NCBI RefSeq assembly: GCF_003688495.1
Contig: NZ_REFH01000010.1
Span: forward strand, 372,001 to 436,000
DNA: 64,000 bases
Origin: Flavobacterium weaverense
Lineage (GTDB): Bacteria > Bacteroidota > Bacteroidia > Flavobacteriales > Flavobacteriaceae
Direction: 5' to 3'
In this document: positions 8,407-16,898 of the stretch, piece after piece
How the letters are laid out: each line of letters starts with the position of its first letter
Numbering within the stretch: the first letter of the stretch is position 1
Notes under the pieces: model-generated
Told to the model about the DNA's origin: nothing
What the model saw: only the letters and a program-made list of their open reading frames with translations
Databases searched by the model: none
Program-made: the position numbers and the translations under genes

Positions 8407-9717
8407 ATGGGAATTTTTAAAATAGAAGGAGGCATTAGTCTTAAAGGTGAAATCACGCCACAAGGAGCTAAAAACGAAGCATTACAAATTTTGTGTGCTG
8501 TTCTTTTAACACCTGAAAAAGTGATTATCAACAATATTCCTGATATTATTGACATTAATAAACTAATTACGCTTCTTGGAAATTTGGGTGTAAAAATTCA
8601 AAAAAACGGTCATGGATCGTACACTTTTCAAGCAGACGAAGTAAATATTGACTATTTAGAAACCGAAGCTTTTAAGAAAGAAGGTGGTTCATTACGGGGT
8701 TCGATCATGATTGTTGGTCCCTTATTAGCTCGCTTTGGAAAAGGATATATCCCAAAACCAGGTGGAGATAAAATAGGCCGAAGAAGATTAGATACGCATT
8801 TTGAAGGTTTTATAAATCTTGGAGCTAAATTCCGTTACAATAGAGAAGATCATTTTTACGGTGTTGAAGCAAATGAAGGTTTAACTGGTGCTGATATGTT
8901 ACTTGACGAAGCGTCAGTTACTGGTACTGCTAATATTGTTATGGCTGCTGTTTTAGCTAAGGGCGTAACAACTGTTTACAATGCTGCTTGCGAACCATAT
9001 TTGCAACAGTTGTGTAAAATGCTAAACTCTATGGGTGCTAAAATCTCAGGAGTTGGTTCTAACTTATTAACGATTGAAGGAGTTACAACTTTAGGCGGGT
9101 GCGAACACCGAATTCTTCCTGATATGATTGAAATAGGAAGTTGGATAGGTCTAGCTGCTATGACAAAATCTGAAATTACCATTAAAAATGTTAGTTGGGA
9201 TAATTTAGGATTAATTCCTACTACGTTTAGAAAACTTGGTATCACTTTAGAACGTCGAGGAGACGATATTTATATTCCTGCTCACGTGGATGGATATGAA
9301 GTGAAAACTGATATTGATGGTTCTATACTTACAATTTCTGATGCACCTTGGCCTGGATTTACTCCAGATTTACTGAGTATCGTTCTTGTAGTTGCAACTC
9401 AAGCAAAAGGTGATGTTTTAATTCACCAAAAAATGTTTGAAAGCAGATTGTTTTTTGTTGACAAACTGATTGATATGGGCGCGAAGATCATGTTATGTGA
9501 TCCGCATCGTGCTGTGGTTATGGGGCATGATTTTAAATCACAACTTAAAGCTACAACAATGTCATCTCCTGATATTCGTGCTGGAATTTCTTTATTGATC
9601 GCTGCGCTTTCTGCAAAAGGAACAAGTACAATTCAAAATATTGAGCAAATTGATAGAGGTTACGAAGCTATAGACGAACGATTGAGAGCTATAGGAGCCA
9701 AAATAGTAAGGGAGTAA
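8407..9717 (+). CDS. murA: UDP-N-acetylglucosamine 1-carboxyvinyltransferase
   Basis: A 436-residue cytosolic enzyme for the first committed step of peptidoglycan synthesis, moving enolpyruvate from PEP to UDP-GlcNAc. The opening GGISLKGEITPQGAKNEAL carries the Lys-Asn of the active site, the repeated inside-out barrel halves are visible, and it ends with RGYEAIDERLRAIGAKI. The fosfomycin-target loop reads PGGDKIGRRRLDTH, so residue 121 is Asp where E. coli has Cys115. Known Cys-to-Asp forms of MurA resist fosfomycin, so intrinsic resistance of this enzyme is expected. Confidence 0.96.
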   Translation: MGIFKIEGGISLKGEITPQGAKNEALQILCAVLLTPEKVIINNIPDIIDINKLITLLGNLGVKIQKNGHGSYTFQADEVNIDYLETEAFKKEGGSLRGSIMIVGPLLARFGKGYIPKPGGDKIGRRRLDTHFEGFINLGAKFRYNREDHFYGVEANEGLTGADMLLDEASVTGTANIVMAAVLAKGVTTVYNAACEPYLQQLCKMLNSMGAKISGVGSNLLTIEGVTTLGGCEHRILPDMIEIGSWIGLAAMTKSEITIKNVSWDNLGLIPTTFRKLGITLERRGDDIYIPAHVDGYEVKTDIDGSILTISDAPWPGFTPDLLSIVLVVATQAKGDVLIHQKMFESRLFFVDKLIDMGAKIMLCDPHRAVVMGHDFKSQLKATTMSSPDIRAGISLLIAALSAKGTSTIQNIEQIDRGYEAIDERLRAIGAKIVRE

Positions 9718-9738
9718 ATACGCTCTTCAATAAAAAAT

Positions 9739-9800
9739 ATCGTTTAAGTGAACCAAACAGGATTTTAAATTCAATTGGGTTTACTTAAACGATTTTATTT
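9739..9800 (+). terminator. Long hairpin after murA, probable terminator
   Basis: ATCGTTTAAGTGAACC (9739-9754) and GGTTTACTTAAACGAT (9778-9793) pair with one mismatch around a 23-nt loop and are followed by a T-rich run. It lies about 20 bp after the murA stop. Confidence 0.65.
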
Positions 9801-9824
9801 TTAATGTAATTTATAAAAGATAGA

Positions 9825-10694
9825 ATGTCAATCGAAAAAACAGCAATACGAGCAACTTATTTTAGTATTATCGGAAATACGTGTATGGCTATTGTAAAAG
9901 GCTTAGCTGGTTTTTTTGGAAATTCTTATGCTCTGATTGCAGATGCAATAGAATCTACTACTGATATTTTTGCTTCATTTTTAGTTCTGTTTGGTATTAA
10001 ATATTCGAACAGACCTGCAGATGAAAATCATCCTTATGGTCACGGAAGGGCAGAGCCATTAATTACTTTTCTTGTAGTGGGTTTTCTAATTACGTCTGCG
10101 ACAATAATTGCTTATGAAAGTATTATTAATATTCAAACTCCACATCAGCTCCCTAAACCTTGGACTTTAATTGTTTTAGGCGCCATAATTATATGGAAAG
10201 AATATTCGTATCGAGTGGTGATGAAGAAAAGTTTAGAAACAAATAGTTCATCGTTGAAAGCAGACGCTTGGCATCATCGTAGCGATGCGATCACTTCTGT
10301 AGCAGCATTTATTGGTATTTCAATCGCTCTTTTTTTAGGTGATGGTTATGAAGCAGCTGATGATTGGGCAGCACTTTTTGCATCTGGATTCATATTGTAT
10401 AATAGTTACAAAATTTTTCGTCCCGCTTTAGGCGAAATTATGGATGAGAATTTACATGATGATTTAATTGCGCAAATAAGAGTCGTTTCTTTAAAAGTCG
10501 ATGGGATTTTAGACACTGAAAAATGCTTTATTAGAAAAGCAGGGATGCAATATCACGTTGATTTGCATGCTACAGTGGATTCAAAGATTTCAGTAAAAGA
10601 AGGACATGATCTTGCACATAAATTGAAGGACACTTTGAGGGAGACAATACCGGAGCTTGGACATGTTTTGATTCATGTAGAGCCAAATGAGTAG
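9825..10694 (+). CDS. Cation diffusion facilitator family transporter
   Basis: A 289-residue inner-membrane metal exporter of the CDF family. Five to six hydrophobic helices lie in residues 10-190, with the metal-site motif ALIADAIESTTD in helix 2, the family hallmark HPYGHGRAEPL in the following loop and HHRSDAITS (a second His/Asp pair) in the later helix. A cytosolic ferredoxin-like C-terminal domain ends with His-containing strands (VDLHATVD and HVLIHVEP). Members expel Zn2+, Co2+, Fe2+ or Mn2+ in exchange for protons; the specificity cannot be read here. It stands alone after murA. Confidence 0.93.
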   Translation: MSIEKTAIRATYFSIIGNTCMAIVKGLAGFFGNSYALIADAIESTTDIFASFLVLFGIKYSNRPADENHPYGHGRAEPLITFLVVGFLITSATIIAYESIINIQTPHQLPKPWTLIVLGAIIIWKEYSYRVVMKKSLETNSSSLKADAWHHRSDAITSVAAFIGISIALFLGDGYEAADDWAALFASGFILYNSYKIFRPALGEIMDENLHDDLIAQIRVVSLKVDGILDTEKCFIRKAGMQYHVDLHATVDSKISVKEGHDLAHKLKDTLRETIPELGHVLIHVEPNE

Positions 10695-10885
10695 ATTTAA
10701 ATCTCAAAAACTAAAGAGTATTGTAAAATTAATAATTTCTCGTTTAGTCTTTTTGTAGTTAAAAAATATCTTTATTTTTAAAATTAAGTGTAGTTATAAA
10801 TGATGAATAAATGTATTATTACATTTCTGTCTCATTGATGCTATTCTATTTATTTACTTTCCTCAAGATAGGTTTTGGAATAAAA

Positions 10886-13366
10886 TTATTCTAAAATATT
10901 TAAAAATTTTAATCCAAAGACTACTCCGTCACCTTGAAAACCATTTTGGTACGATCGAACATAATCAACTCGTAACATTTTAAATTTACCAAATCCTAAA
11001 TTGTCTAATCCAATTGTCGCTTCAGTATATGGTTTATTTTCTGGTGTAGAAAGCGAATGGAAACCTAAGTTTAATGTAGATTTTAATTTATTAAGTAATG
11101 GAATTTTGTTCATAATATAACCTTTATCGTTGTACTCACCATGCAATTCAAAATAGGAATTATTTGTACTGTTAGAGTAGTAAGGAAGCAAGTTAAAGAC
11201 ATTCAAATAACGCTCTGTTTGTCCTACATGAGTTTGATTACCATTGAAATGTTTATAGTCGATAAAAGAGATGTTTTCTGCATTTAGAAACTTTCCAGCT
11301 TTTATATTGATACCTAAAACACCCTTATTACTTAATTTTAAATCATACGTAACTCTCGTACTGAAATGATCAAATTCGTATTTCTTTTCATTTGATGCGA
11401 ATGCTTTCTCATACGCTATATAAAGAGTGGGATATTTTTCATTTGGAATATTAAATTTACCATCTGGTCTAGAAGAATATGTATTTCCAAAATGTATTCT
11501 AGCGTTTATCGTTGCTTTGGTTAAATGATGTGTGTCGAAAGCTGGAGTTATAAAGTCGTTTGGAGCTAAAGGATTATTCGATGTGTACAAATCATTCTTA
11601 CTAAAAAATGAATAGTCAGTATTATTAGATAGTGGTTTACGCTGCTGATATTCTAACTTACCGTTTATATTTACTCCATTGGCAACATCTTGGCTATAGC
11701 CAATGCCTGCTGCTTCTAAATTATACAATTTCATGAAATTATTCTTAAAAGCCAGAGAACTAACAGTATTGACTATTTCACTAATAGGGTTAGTAGCATT
11801 AAACTGCTTGACTGTGCTTCCACCTGAAATATACAAAGTGGCATAATTTTGATTATTGAAACGATGCAAAAATTGCCCCGTAGCACGTAGTCGATCTTCT
11901 GCGATTCCATAATTAAATTTGGTGCTAATAGAAGTGTAAGCTCCTTTTTTTTCTAAATTTTTTCTGTTAATATATTTGAAGCCAGAATCGAAATTGTAAC
12001 CTTGAACAGTATTAAAACTAAATGATCCTAAATTTAGCAGTCCTTCATAACTAAGACTGTATTTCTCTTGGCTATCTTTAAACGTGTATCCCATAACTAA
12101 CTTTAGTATTTTGAATCTATTACCTTTTTTATCTATTGAATCAAGATATTTTTCAGAATTTCTAACTTTATAAATACTGTCTTTTCTACTATAATCGGTG
12201 TTCTCTTCTACAGTCAAAGGAATTGGTCGATTGCTATTCCAGAAAAGACTATCCTTTTTATTTGAATCAATTTCGATACGAGTAATTTCGCTCGAAAATG
12301 TTTTTGGAATGAATGCCTTGATAAATTCATAATTACTGTAGACGTAATTAAATTTTCCAGTGAATCCTATACCAAATGCTCCAGCTTCAATATCAAGACT
12401 TTGAGTGTTTTTTGCCCAAATTTTATTATTGCGATTATAGCTAAAGTTCTGTTTTATGGTCATTTGGTCAACAAATTCTTCTTTCATTCTGTACCCTTTT
12501 ATATTTAAGTCTACAGCATAAATTGCCCATGAATCTTCAACTATGTATATGTAACCCTCAAAAACGGGTTCACTATCTCGCTTTGCAATAACTCTAATCT
12601 TGTTGATCATAGTGTTATTCTCGTCAAAAAAGGTCCCTTCTAACTTGTAATTATAATAATTGAATGCATTAGTAGCGATTGGAGAAATCATTTTTATACC
12701 AAATTCAACGGTATTGTCATAGAAATCGTAGAAGGAAGATCGGGCAGTATTGTAGCTGTATCCATTATCTCTACCGCTAACTTTTGAGGCTGTGACTATT
12801 TCTTTTAAATTGTTAGGCTTCTCAAAGGATATTTTCGAAAAAGTTTCAGAGAGTGAAATAATTCCTGTTCCTGTTGAATCTAGTGCGCCATTTAAATCAC
12901 CAATTTTTTGACCTAATATTTGCTTGGGTGCATTTTTTAATTTGAAAATCCCTCTAGAATAAAAATCAGCGTTAAATCTGTTAGTTTTCTCTGTATTTTG
13001 TTTTCTACTAGCAATTGCATTTTTTATGATCGCAAGAGCGGGATTAATTTTCTTATTTATCACTACCTCATTAAGTGAGAAACTTTCCTCAATCATTTTG
13101 ATGTCTAGTGTATAAGGAAGCTTATCAATTTTTATTTTTTGCGTTTTAAAACCTAAATATTGAAAGATTACTGTAGCGTTTTCTTTTCCTTTTAAATTGA
13201 ACTCAAAATATCCTTGCTCGTTTGTACTGGTACCATTGTAGGTGTCTTGTTGAAGAATGGTTACAAAAGGAAGTGGATTTCCTTTTTCATCTGAAACGGT
13301 TCCTTTTATTTGTGCAGTGCTTATAATCGAAAAGAAAAATAATAGTAATAAGTAGTTTGTTTTCAT
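10886..13366 (-). CDS. DUF5686/carboxypeptidase-regulatory-like outer-membrane protein
   Basis: An 826-residue exported protein. A signal peptide (MKTNYLLLLFFFSIISTAQ) is followed by a CarboxypepD_reg-like beta-sandwich at about residues 20-100 (IKGTVSDEKGNPLPFVTILQ) and then a long DUF5686 region with many aromatic-ended beta strands, ending in a hydrophobic strand, as expected for an outer-membrane barrel. It lacks an obvious plug and TonB box, unlike SusC-type receptors. The ATG at 13366 is chosen over the longer frame because a promoter box lies at 13384-13391. Function unknown; common in Flavobacteriia. Confidence 0.85.
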   Translation of the reverse strand: MKTNYLLLLFFFSIISTAQIKGTVSDEKGNPLPFVTILQQDTYNGTSTNEQGYFEFNLKGKENATVIFQYLGFKTQKIKIDKLPYTLDIKMIEESFSLNEVVINKKINPALAIIKNAIASRKQNTEKTNRFNADFYSRGIFKLKNAPKQILGQKIGDLNGALDSTGTGIISLSETFSKISFEKPNNLKEIVTASKVSGRDNGYSYNTARSSFYDFYDNTVEFGIKMISPIATNAFNYYNYKLEGTFFDENNTMINKIRVIAKRDSEPVFEGYIYIVEDSWAIYAVDLNIKGYRMKEEFVDQMTIKQNFSYNRNNKIWAKNTQSLDIEAGAFGIGFTGKFNYVYSNYEFIKAFIPKTFSSEITRIEIDSNKKDSLFWNSNRPIPLTVEENTDYSRKDSIYKVRNSEKYLDSIDKKGNRFKILKLVMGYTFKDSQEKYSLSYEGLLNLGSFSFNTVQGYNFDSGFKYINRKNLEKKGAYTSISTKFNYGIAEDRLRATGQFLHRFNNQNYATLYISGGSTVKQFNATNPISEIVNTVSSLAFKNNFMKLYNLEAAGIGYSQDVANGVNINGKLEYQQRKPLSNNTDYSFFSKNDLYTSNNPLAPNDFITPAFDTHHLTKATINARIHFGNTYSSRPDGKFNIPNEKYPTLYIAYEKAFASNEKKYEFDHFSTRVTYDLKLSNKGVLGINIKAGKFLNAENISFIDYKHFNGNQTHVGQTERYLNVFNLLPYYSNSTNNSYFELHGEYNDKGYIMNKIPLLNKLKSTLNLGFHSLSTPENKPYTEATIGLDNLGFGKFKMLRVDYVRSYQNGFQGDGVVFGLKFLNILE

Positions 13367-13383
13367 GAAAGTTATTTCTCTCA

Positions 13384-13391
13384 CAAAAATA
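13384..13391 (-). promoter_or_regulatory. -7 box of the DUF5686 gene
   Basis: TATTTTTG on the minus strand, 17 bp before the ATG at 13366. It matches TAnnTTTG and supports the shorter start. Confidence 0.5.
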
Positions 13392-13461
13392 GAAGAAGTT
13401 TAAAAATAGCGTATTAATTATTTGTTAAACATTTACAGTAGAGATTTATATGCTCATGATC

Positions 13462-13875
13462 TTACAAATACGATTGTATTGCTAATTCGTAGCTTTTTAA
13501 TCCAAAGCCCAGAATTACACCTTTAGCATTTCCTGAAATATAGGATTGGTGTCTAAAGCTTTCACGTGAAAATGTATTGGAAATATGTACTTCAACTACA
13601 GTAGTAGTAATTGCTTTGATTGCATCACCTATTCCTATAGAAGTGTGTGTGTAAGCGCCAGCATTAAGTATTATTCCATCGTATGAAAATCCAAATTCTT
13701 GTATCTTCCCTATTAACTCTCCTTCGATATTACTTTGATAGTACGATAAATCTATGGTTGGAAATTGAATTTGTAAAGTGGTAAAATACTCTTCGAAAGT
13801 TAGGCTACCGTAAACTTCTGGTTCGCGTTTTCCTAAAAGATTTAAATTTGGTCCGTTGATGATAATAATTTTCAT
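13462..13875 (-). CDS. aroQ: 3-dehydroquinate dehydratase, type II
   Basis: A 137-residue enzyme of the shikimate pathway that dehydrates 3-dehydroquinate. It shows the type II signature: IIINGPNLNLLGKREPEVYG with the catalytic Arg/Tyr loop, YYQSNIEGELIGKIQ, ILNAGAYTHTSI with the Asn-His region, EVHISNTFSRESFRHQS and a C-terminal GFGLKSYELA. Length and motifs are standard. It lies close to xerD, from which the two beta-barrel genes separate it here, and directly follows the terminator of one of those barrels. Confidence 0.96.
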   Translation of the reverse strand: MKIIIINGPNLNLLGKREPEVYGSLTFEEYFTTLQIQFPTIDLSYYQSNIEGELIGKIQEFGFSYDGIILNAGAYTHTSIGIGDAIKAITTTVVEVHISNTFSRESFRHQSYISGNAKGVILGFGLKSYELAIQSYL

Positions 13876-13898
13876 AATTCCTTTTTTGTAAAAATAAA

Positions 13899-13926
13899 AA
13901 AACCGTTCTAATTTATAGAACGGTTT
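13899..13926 (-). terminator. Terminator of the porin-like gene
   Basis: Arms AACCGTTCTA and TAGAACGGTT with a short A/T loop, followed on the minus strand by a run of T. It lies between the barrel gene and aroQ. Confidence 0.85.
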
Positions 13927-13950
13927 TGAAAAATTTAATTTTTATATTTT

Positions 13951-14514
13951 TTAGAATTTAAATCCTGCAGAAACTTGAACTACAGAGTTTTTAACTTGTG
14001 CTTCTTTAGATGCGTCTGTTAAACCCAAAACGTAACGACCTTGTAAAAAGAAATTATCAGTGATATTAAAACTTAATCCGCCTGCTAATCCAAAATCAAA
14101 AGTCTCTGCATTTTTTGCATCAAATTTATTTTTCTCACTCAATAAAATAGAAGCTTGAGGTCCTAGGTCTAAACTAACCGCTTTACCTAAGCTTATTTTA
14201 GCCATAACGGGAATAGACAAATAACCTAACTCATTCTCAAATTCCTCTACTGCGTTTTTATAAGATGCACCTACAGTTGAGTATAGCAATTCAGGTTGGA
14301 TTGCAAAACCTTCCGTTAATTTTATTTCAGCTATCAAACCTCCGTGGTAGCTTGTAATCGCATCAGTTTTGTAATTAGTGCTGTTTACTCTGATTTCACT
14401 TCCAGTTTGATTTGCAAAATTTAAACCACCTTTAAAACCAAAACGTACTGACTGCGCTTGCATAGTTGCTGAACCTACTAATAGAACTACTGCTGCTAGA
14501 ATTACTCTTTTCAT
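13951..14514 (-). CDS. Porin-family outer-membrane beta-barrel protein
   Basis: A 187-residue protein with a signal peptide (MKRVILAAVVLLVGSATMQAQ) followed by RFGFKGGLNFANQTG, the typical opening of small Bacteroidota OMP_b-brl_2/PorT-like barrels. Alternating hydrophobic strands run to a C-terminal SVVQVSAGFKF with a terminal Phe, a signal for outer-membrane insertion. The size suggests an eight-stranded barrel. No substrate can be inferred. It is monocistronic, with its own terminator. Confidence 0.85.
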   Translation of the reverse strand: MKRVILAAVVLLVGSATMQAQSVRFGFKGGLNFANQTGSEIRVNSTNYKTDAITSYHGGLIAEIKLTEGFAIQPELLYSTVGASYKNAVEEFENELGYLSIPVMAKISLGKAVSLDLGPQASILLSEKNKFDAKNAETFDFGLAGGLSFNITDNFFLQGRYVLGLTDASKEAQVKNSVVQVSAGFKF

Positions 14515-15077
14515 AATTTTTAATTTAATGTTTATTAATACTTGAAATGGGTCTTTTATTAAACTACTTAGTTTAATAATTATTGTTTACTAATTAACAT
14601 CCTCCATTTCAAGAACTGTTCCAATAAATCATAATATGACCAAGTTTAACGTGTCATGTAACTTATAATTAATTTGAATCTAGTTTATTATTTGATAACT
14701 CTTTGCTTTTAAGTATTTTGGACGATTTTTACTTAAATATTCGAGAACTATTTTAGATGTGTTTATTTTTATATTTTTTTCGAATAAATAATTTATTTAC
14801 TCCTAAGTGGTAATAGTGACGGTATTTAAAGGGATATTAATGCCACTGATGTCCCAATTTTACACATAATTTGTATTTTTTCTGCCTTAACAATGCTCCT
14901 ATGAAAATCCTTATAATTCAGTCAAAAAAGACTTTTTTTACGTAATTAAATTTAGAATAGTATTGTATCAAGCTGTCCAACAAATAGTTACTTTACCTTT
15001 TTATATTTATAATTTTTTACTGACAAAAAGAGCTAATATTATTGGGTAAAAGCGATTAAAATTAGATTGTTTAGGTC
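14515..15077. other. 563-bp non-coding stretch between divergent barrel genes
   Basis: A very AT-rich region between two divergent outer-membrane protein genes. I see no ORF, tRNA or convincing terminator. It must hold the leader and promoter of the minus-strand barrel, but no clear TAnnTTTG box is seen for that gene. The length suggests regulatory content or an unrecognised small RNA; the sequence alone does not decide. Confidence 0.4.
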
Positions 15078-15085
15078 TATATTTG
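15078..15085 (+). promoter_or_regulatory. -7 box of the plus-strand barrel gene
   Basis: TATATTTG 30 bp before the ATG at 15115. It falls inside the longer possible reading frame, so it argues for the ATG at 15115 as the true start. Confidence 0.6.
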
Positions 15086-15114
15086 CACTTTTAATTTTTA
15101 AAAATAATAAAAGA

Positions 15115-15747
15115 ATGAAAAATTTAATTTTTACAGCTGCAGCTGTACTAGCATTTGGTTTTGCTAACGCTCAAAGCGAAAATGATTCAGCAAAAACTTT
15201 CGGATTTGCAGAGAATGACATCTTTGTTGAAGGTAATTTAGGTTTTACTTCTACGGATAACAAAAACACAAACGCAAAAACAAATTCTGTACAATTTTCT
15301 CCAAAAGTTAGTTACTTCATTAGTGATAATGTAGCAATTGGTGTTCAAGTAGGAGTTGGTAGCGCTAAAGGTGAATTAAACGGAGTTGATGTTTCAAAAA
15401 GTTCTAGTTTTAATGCTGGAGTATTTGGACGTTATTACTTCCTAGAATTAGGAAAAAGATTTAAAACTTACGGTAGTGCTAACATTGATTTTGGAAGTGC
15501 AAAATCAGGTTTAGGAAATGCTGAAGTTAAATCTAATGGTACAGCAGTTGGAGTAGGTTTAGGTCTTAACTACTTCGTAACAGAAAGAATCGTATTGAAC
15601 TTTGGTTTAAGAAACATTTTAAGCTACAATACTTCTAAAGTTGATGCTCCAGGAGCTAAAAGTTCTTCGAACTTTGGTTTTGACTTAAATGGAAATGTTG
15701 CTAATCCATTCGCTGCAGGAAGCTTTGGTGTTGGATACAGATTCTAA
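15115..15747 (+). CDS. Outer-membrane beta-barrel protein
   Basis: A 210-residue exported protein. The signal peptide (MKNLIFTAAAVLAFGFANAQ) is followed by alternating strands such as IFVEGNLGFTSTDN, VQFSPKVSYFISDNVAIGV and VGVGLGLNYFVTERIVLNFG, and a C-terminal GSFGVGYRF ending in Phe. This fits an OmpA/OmpW-like small barrel of the outer membrane. The frame is open from 15067 but the signal peptide and the promoter box put the start at 15115. A strong terminator follows, so it is probably an abundant single-gene transcript. Confidence 0.87.
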   Translation: MKNLIFTAAAVLAFGFANAQSENDSAKTFGFAENDIFVEGNLGFTSTDNKNTNAKTNSVQFSPKVSYFISDNVAIGVQVGVGSAKGELNGVDVSKSSSFNAGVFGRYYFLELGKRFKTYGSANIDFGSAKSGLGNAEVKSNGTAVGVGLGLNYFVTERIVLNFGLRNILSYNTSKVDAPGAKSSSNFGFDLNGNVANPFAAGSFGVGYRF

Positions 15748-15766
15748 TTTTATTAGATATCAATTT

Positions 15767-15796
15767 AAAACCTCTCATTTTGAGAGGTTTTTTTTT
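15767..15796 (+). terminator. Terminator of the barrel gene
   Basis: AACCTCTCA and TGAGAGGTT pair around a TTT loop and are followed by nine or more T. Confidence 0.9.
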
Positions 15797-15822
15797 GCTT
15801 AAAAAGTTGTTACTTTGTATTG

Positions 15823-16719
15823 ATGGAGTGGAATTCGTATATAAAAAGTTATCAGTCATATTTGAAAATTGAGCGTGGACTTTCGGTCAACACGATTGAT
15901 AATTATTCCTATGATATCGAGCGTCTACTTTTACATTTAACCCAAAATAAGATAGAAATATCTCCAATCAATATATCAGAAGAGTGTTTGCAGCAATTTA
16001 TTTATAGCGTTTCGAAGGAAGTAAATCCGCGCTCGCAATCGAGAATAATCTCTGGACTTAAAAGCTTTTTTAACTACTTAATATTTGAAGATTATCGAAA
16101 AGACAACCCACTAGATCTTATTGATACGCCCAAAACAGGTAGAAAACTCCCAGATACTTTATCTGTAGCGGAAATTGACCAACTTATTGACGCAATTGAA
16201 TTAACATCCAATGAAGGAGAGCGAAATCGAGCAATGCTTGAAACACTCTATGGTTGTGGATTGAGAGTTTCAGAATTAATCACTTTAAAAAATTCTGATT
16301 TATTCTTTGACGAAGGATTTATCAAAATTACTGGAAAAGGAAATAAACAGCGTTTTGTTCCTATAAGTGATATAACTCAAAAGTACATTCAAATATATAG
16401 AGAAACAGTTCGAAACCATGTTTCTATACAAAAAGGATTTGAAGACACCTTATTCCTAAATAGGCGGGGACGACAGTTAACGCGCGCTATGATTTTTACA
16501 ATCATAAAAAACTTAGCTGTAAAAATAAATTTAAACAAAACAATAAGCCCACACACCTTCCGTCATTCTTTTGCTACGCATCTACTAGAAAACGGAGCAG
16601 ATTTGCGTTCTATCCAATTAATGTTAGGACATGAATCAATTACCACTACTGAAATTTATGTACATCTTGATAGGAAATTTTTGACAGAAGTTTTAAATTC
16701 CTTTCATCCTAGAAAGTAG
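15823..16719 (+). CDS. xerD: Site-specific tyrosine recombinase XerD
   Basis: A 298-residue tyrosine recombinase for chromosome-dimer resolution. The SAM-like domain (residues 1-85) opens with IKSYQSYLKIERGLSVNTI; the catalytic domain has Arg in TLYGCGLRVSELITL, Lys in GKGNKQRFVPI, HTFRHSFATHLLENGAD, LGHESITTTEIY and the Tyr nucleophile in that last motif. All six catalytic residues are in place. The TTG at 15820 precedes the ATG directly; I use the ATG. The core-type sequence and neighbourhood separate it from the mobile integrase at the left edge. XerC and XerD are hard to tell apart, but the fit is to XerD. Confidence 0.93.
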   Translation: MEWNSYIKSYQSYLKIERGLSVNTIDNYSYDIERLLLHLTQNKIEISPINISEECLQQFIYSVSKEVNPRSQSRIISGLKSFFNYLIFEDYRKDNPLDLIDTPKTGRKLPDTLSVAEIDQLIDAIELTSNEGERNRAMLETLYGCGLRVSELITLKNSDLFFDEGFIKITGKGNKQRFVPISDITQKYIQIYRETVRNHVSIQKGFEDTLFLNRRGRQLTRAMIFTIIKNLAVKINLNKTISPHTFRHSFATHLLENGADLRSIQLMLGHESITTTEIYVHLDRKFLTEVLNSFHPRK

Positions 16720-16898
16720 TTATTTAATATACTTATTTATCATACTCGTCGTGAATTTTTATTCATCAAAACGTAGTAATAATTCTAATCAAATATTCCA
16801 AAATTTGTTTAAAAAGATAAGAATTTATTCATATTTTAGCACATAAATAAAAAATTATTGAGTAAATTGTGATACAATAATACCTTATCTAAAGCGCT

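Noticed and set aside
9739..9793. Inverted repeat as insertion-sequence end
   Set aside because: The arms are close together with a following T-run and no transposase, so a terminator fits better.
15823..16719. Second tyrosine recombinase as sign of a mobile element
   Set aside because: Motifs, length and neighbourhood are those of the core XerD.
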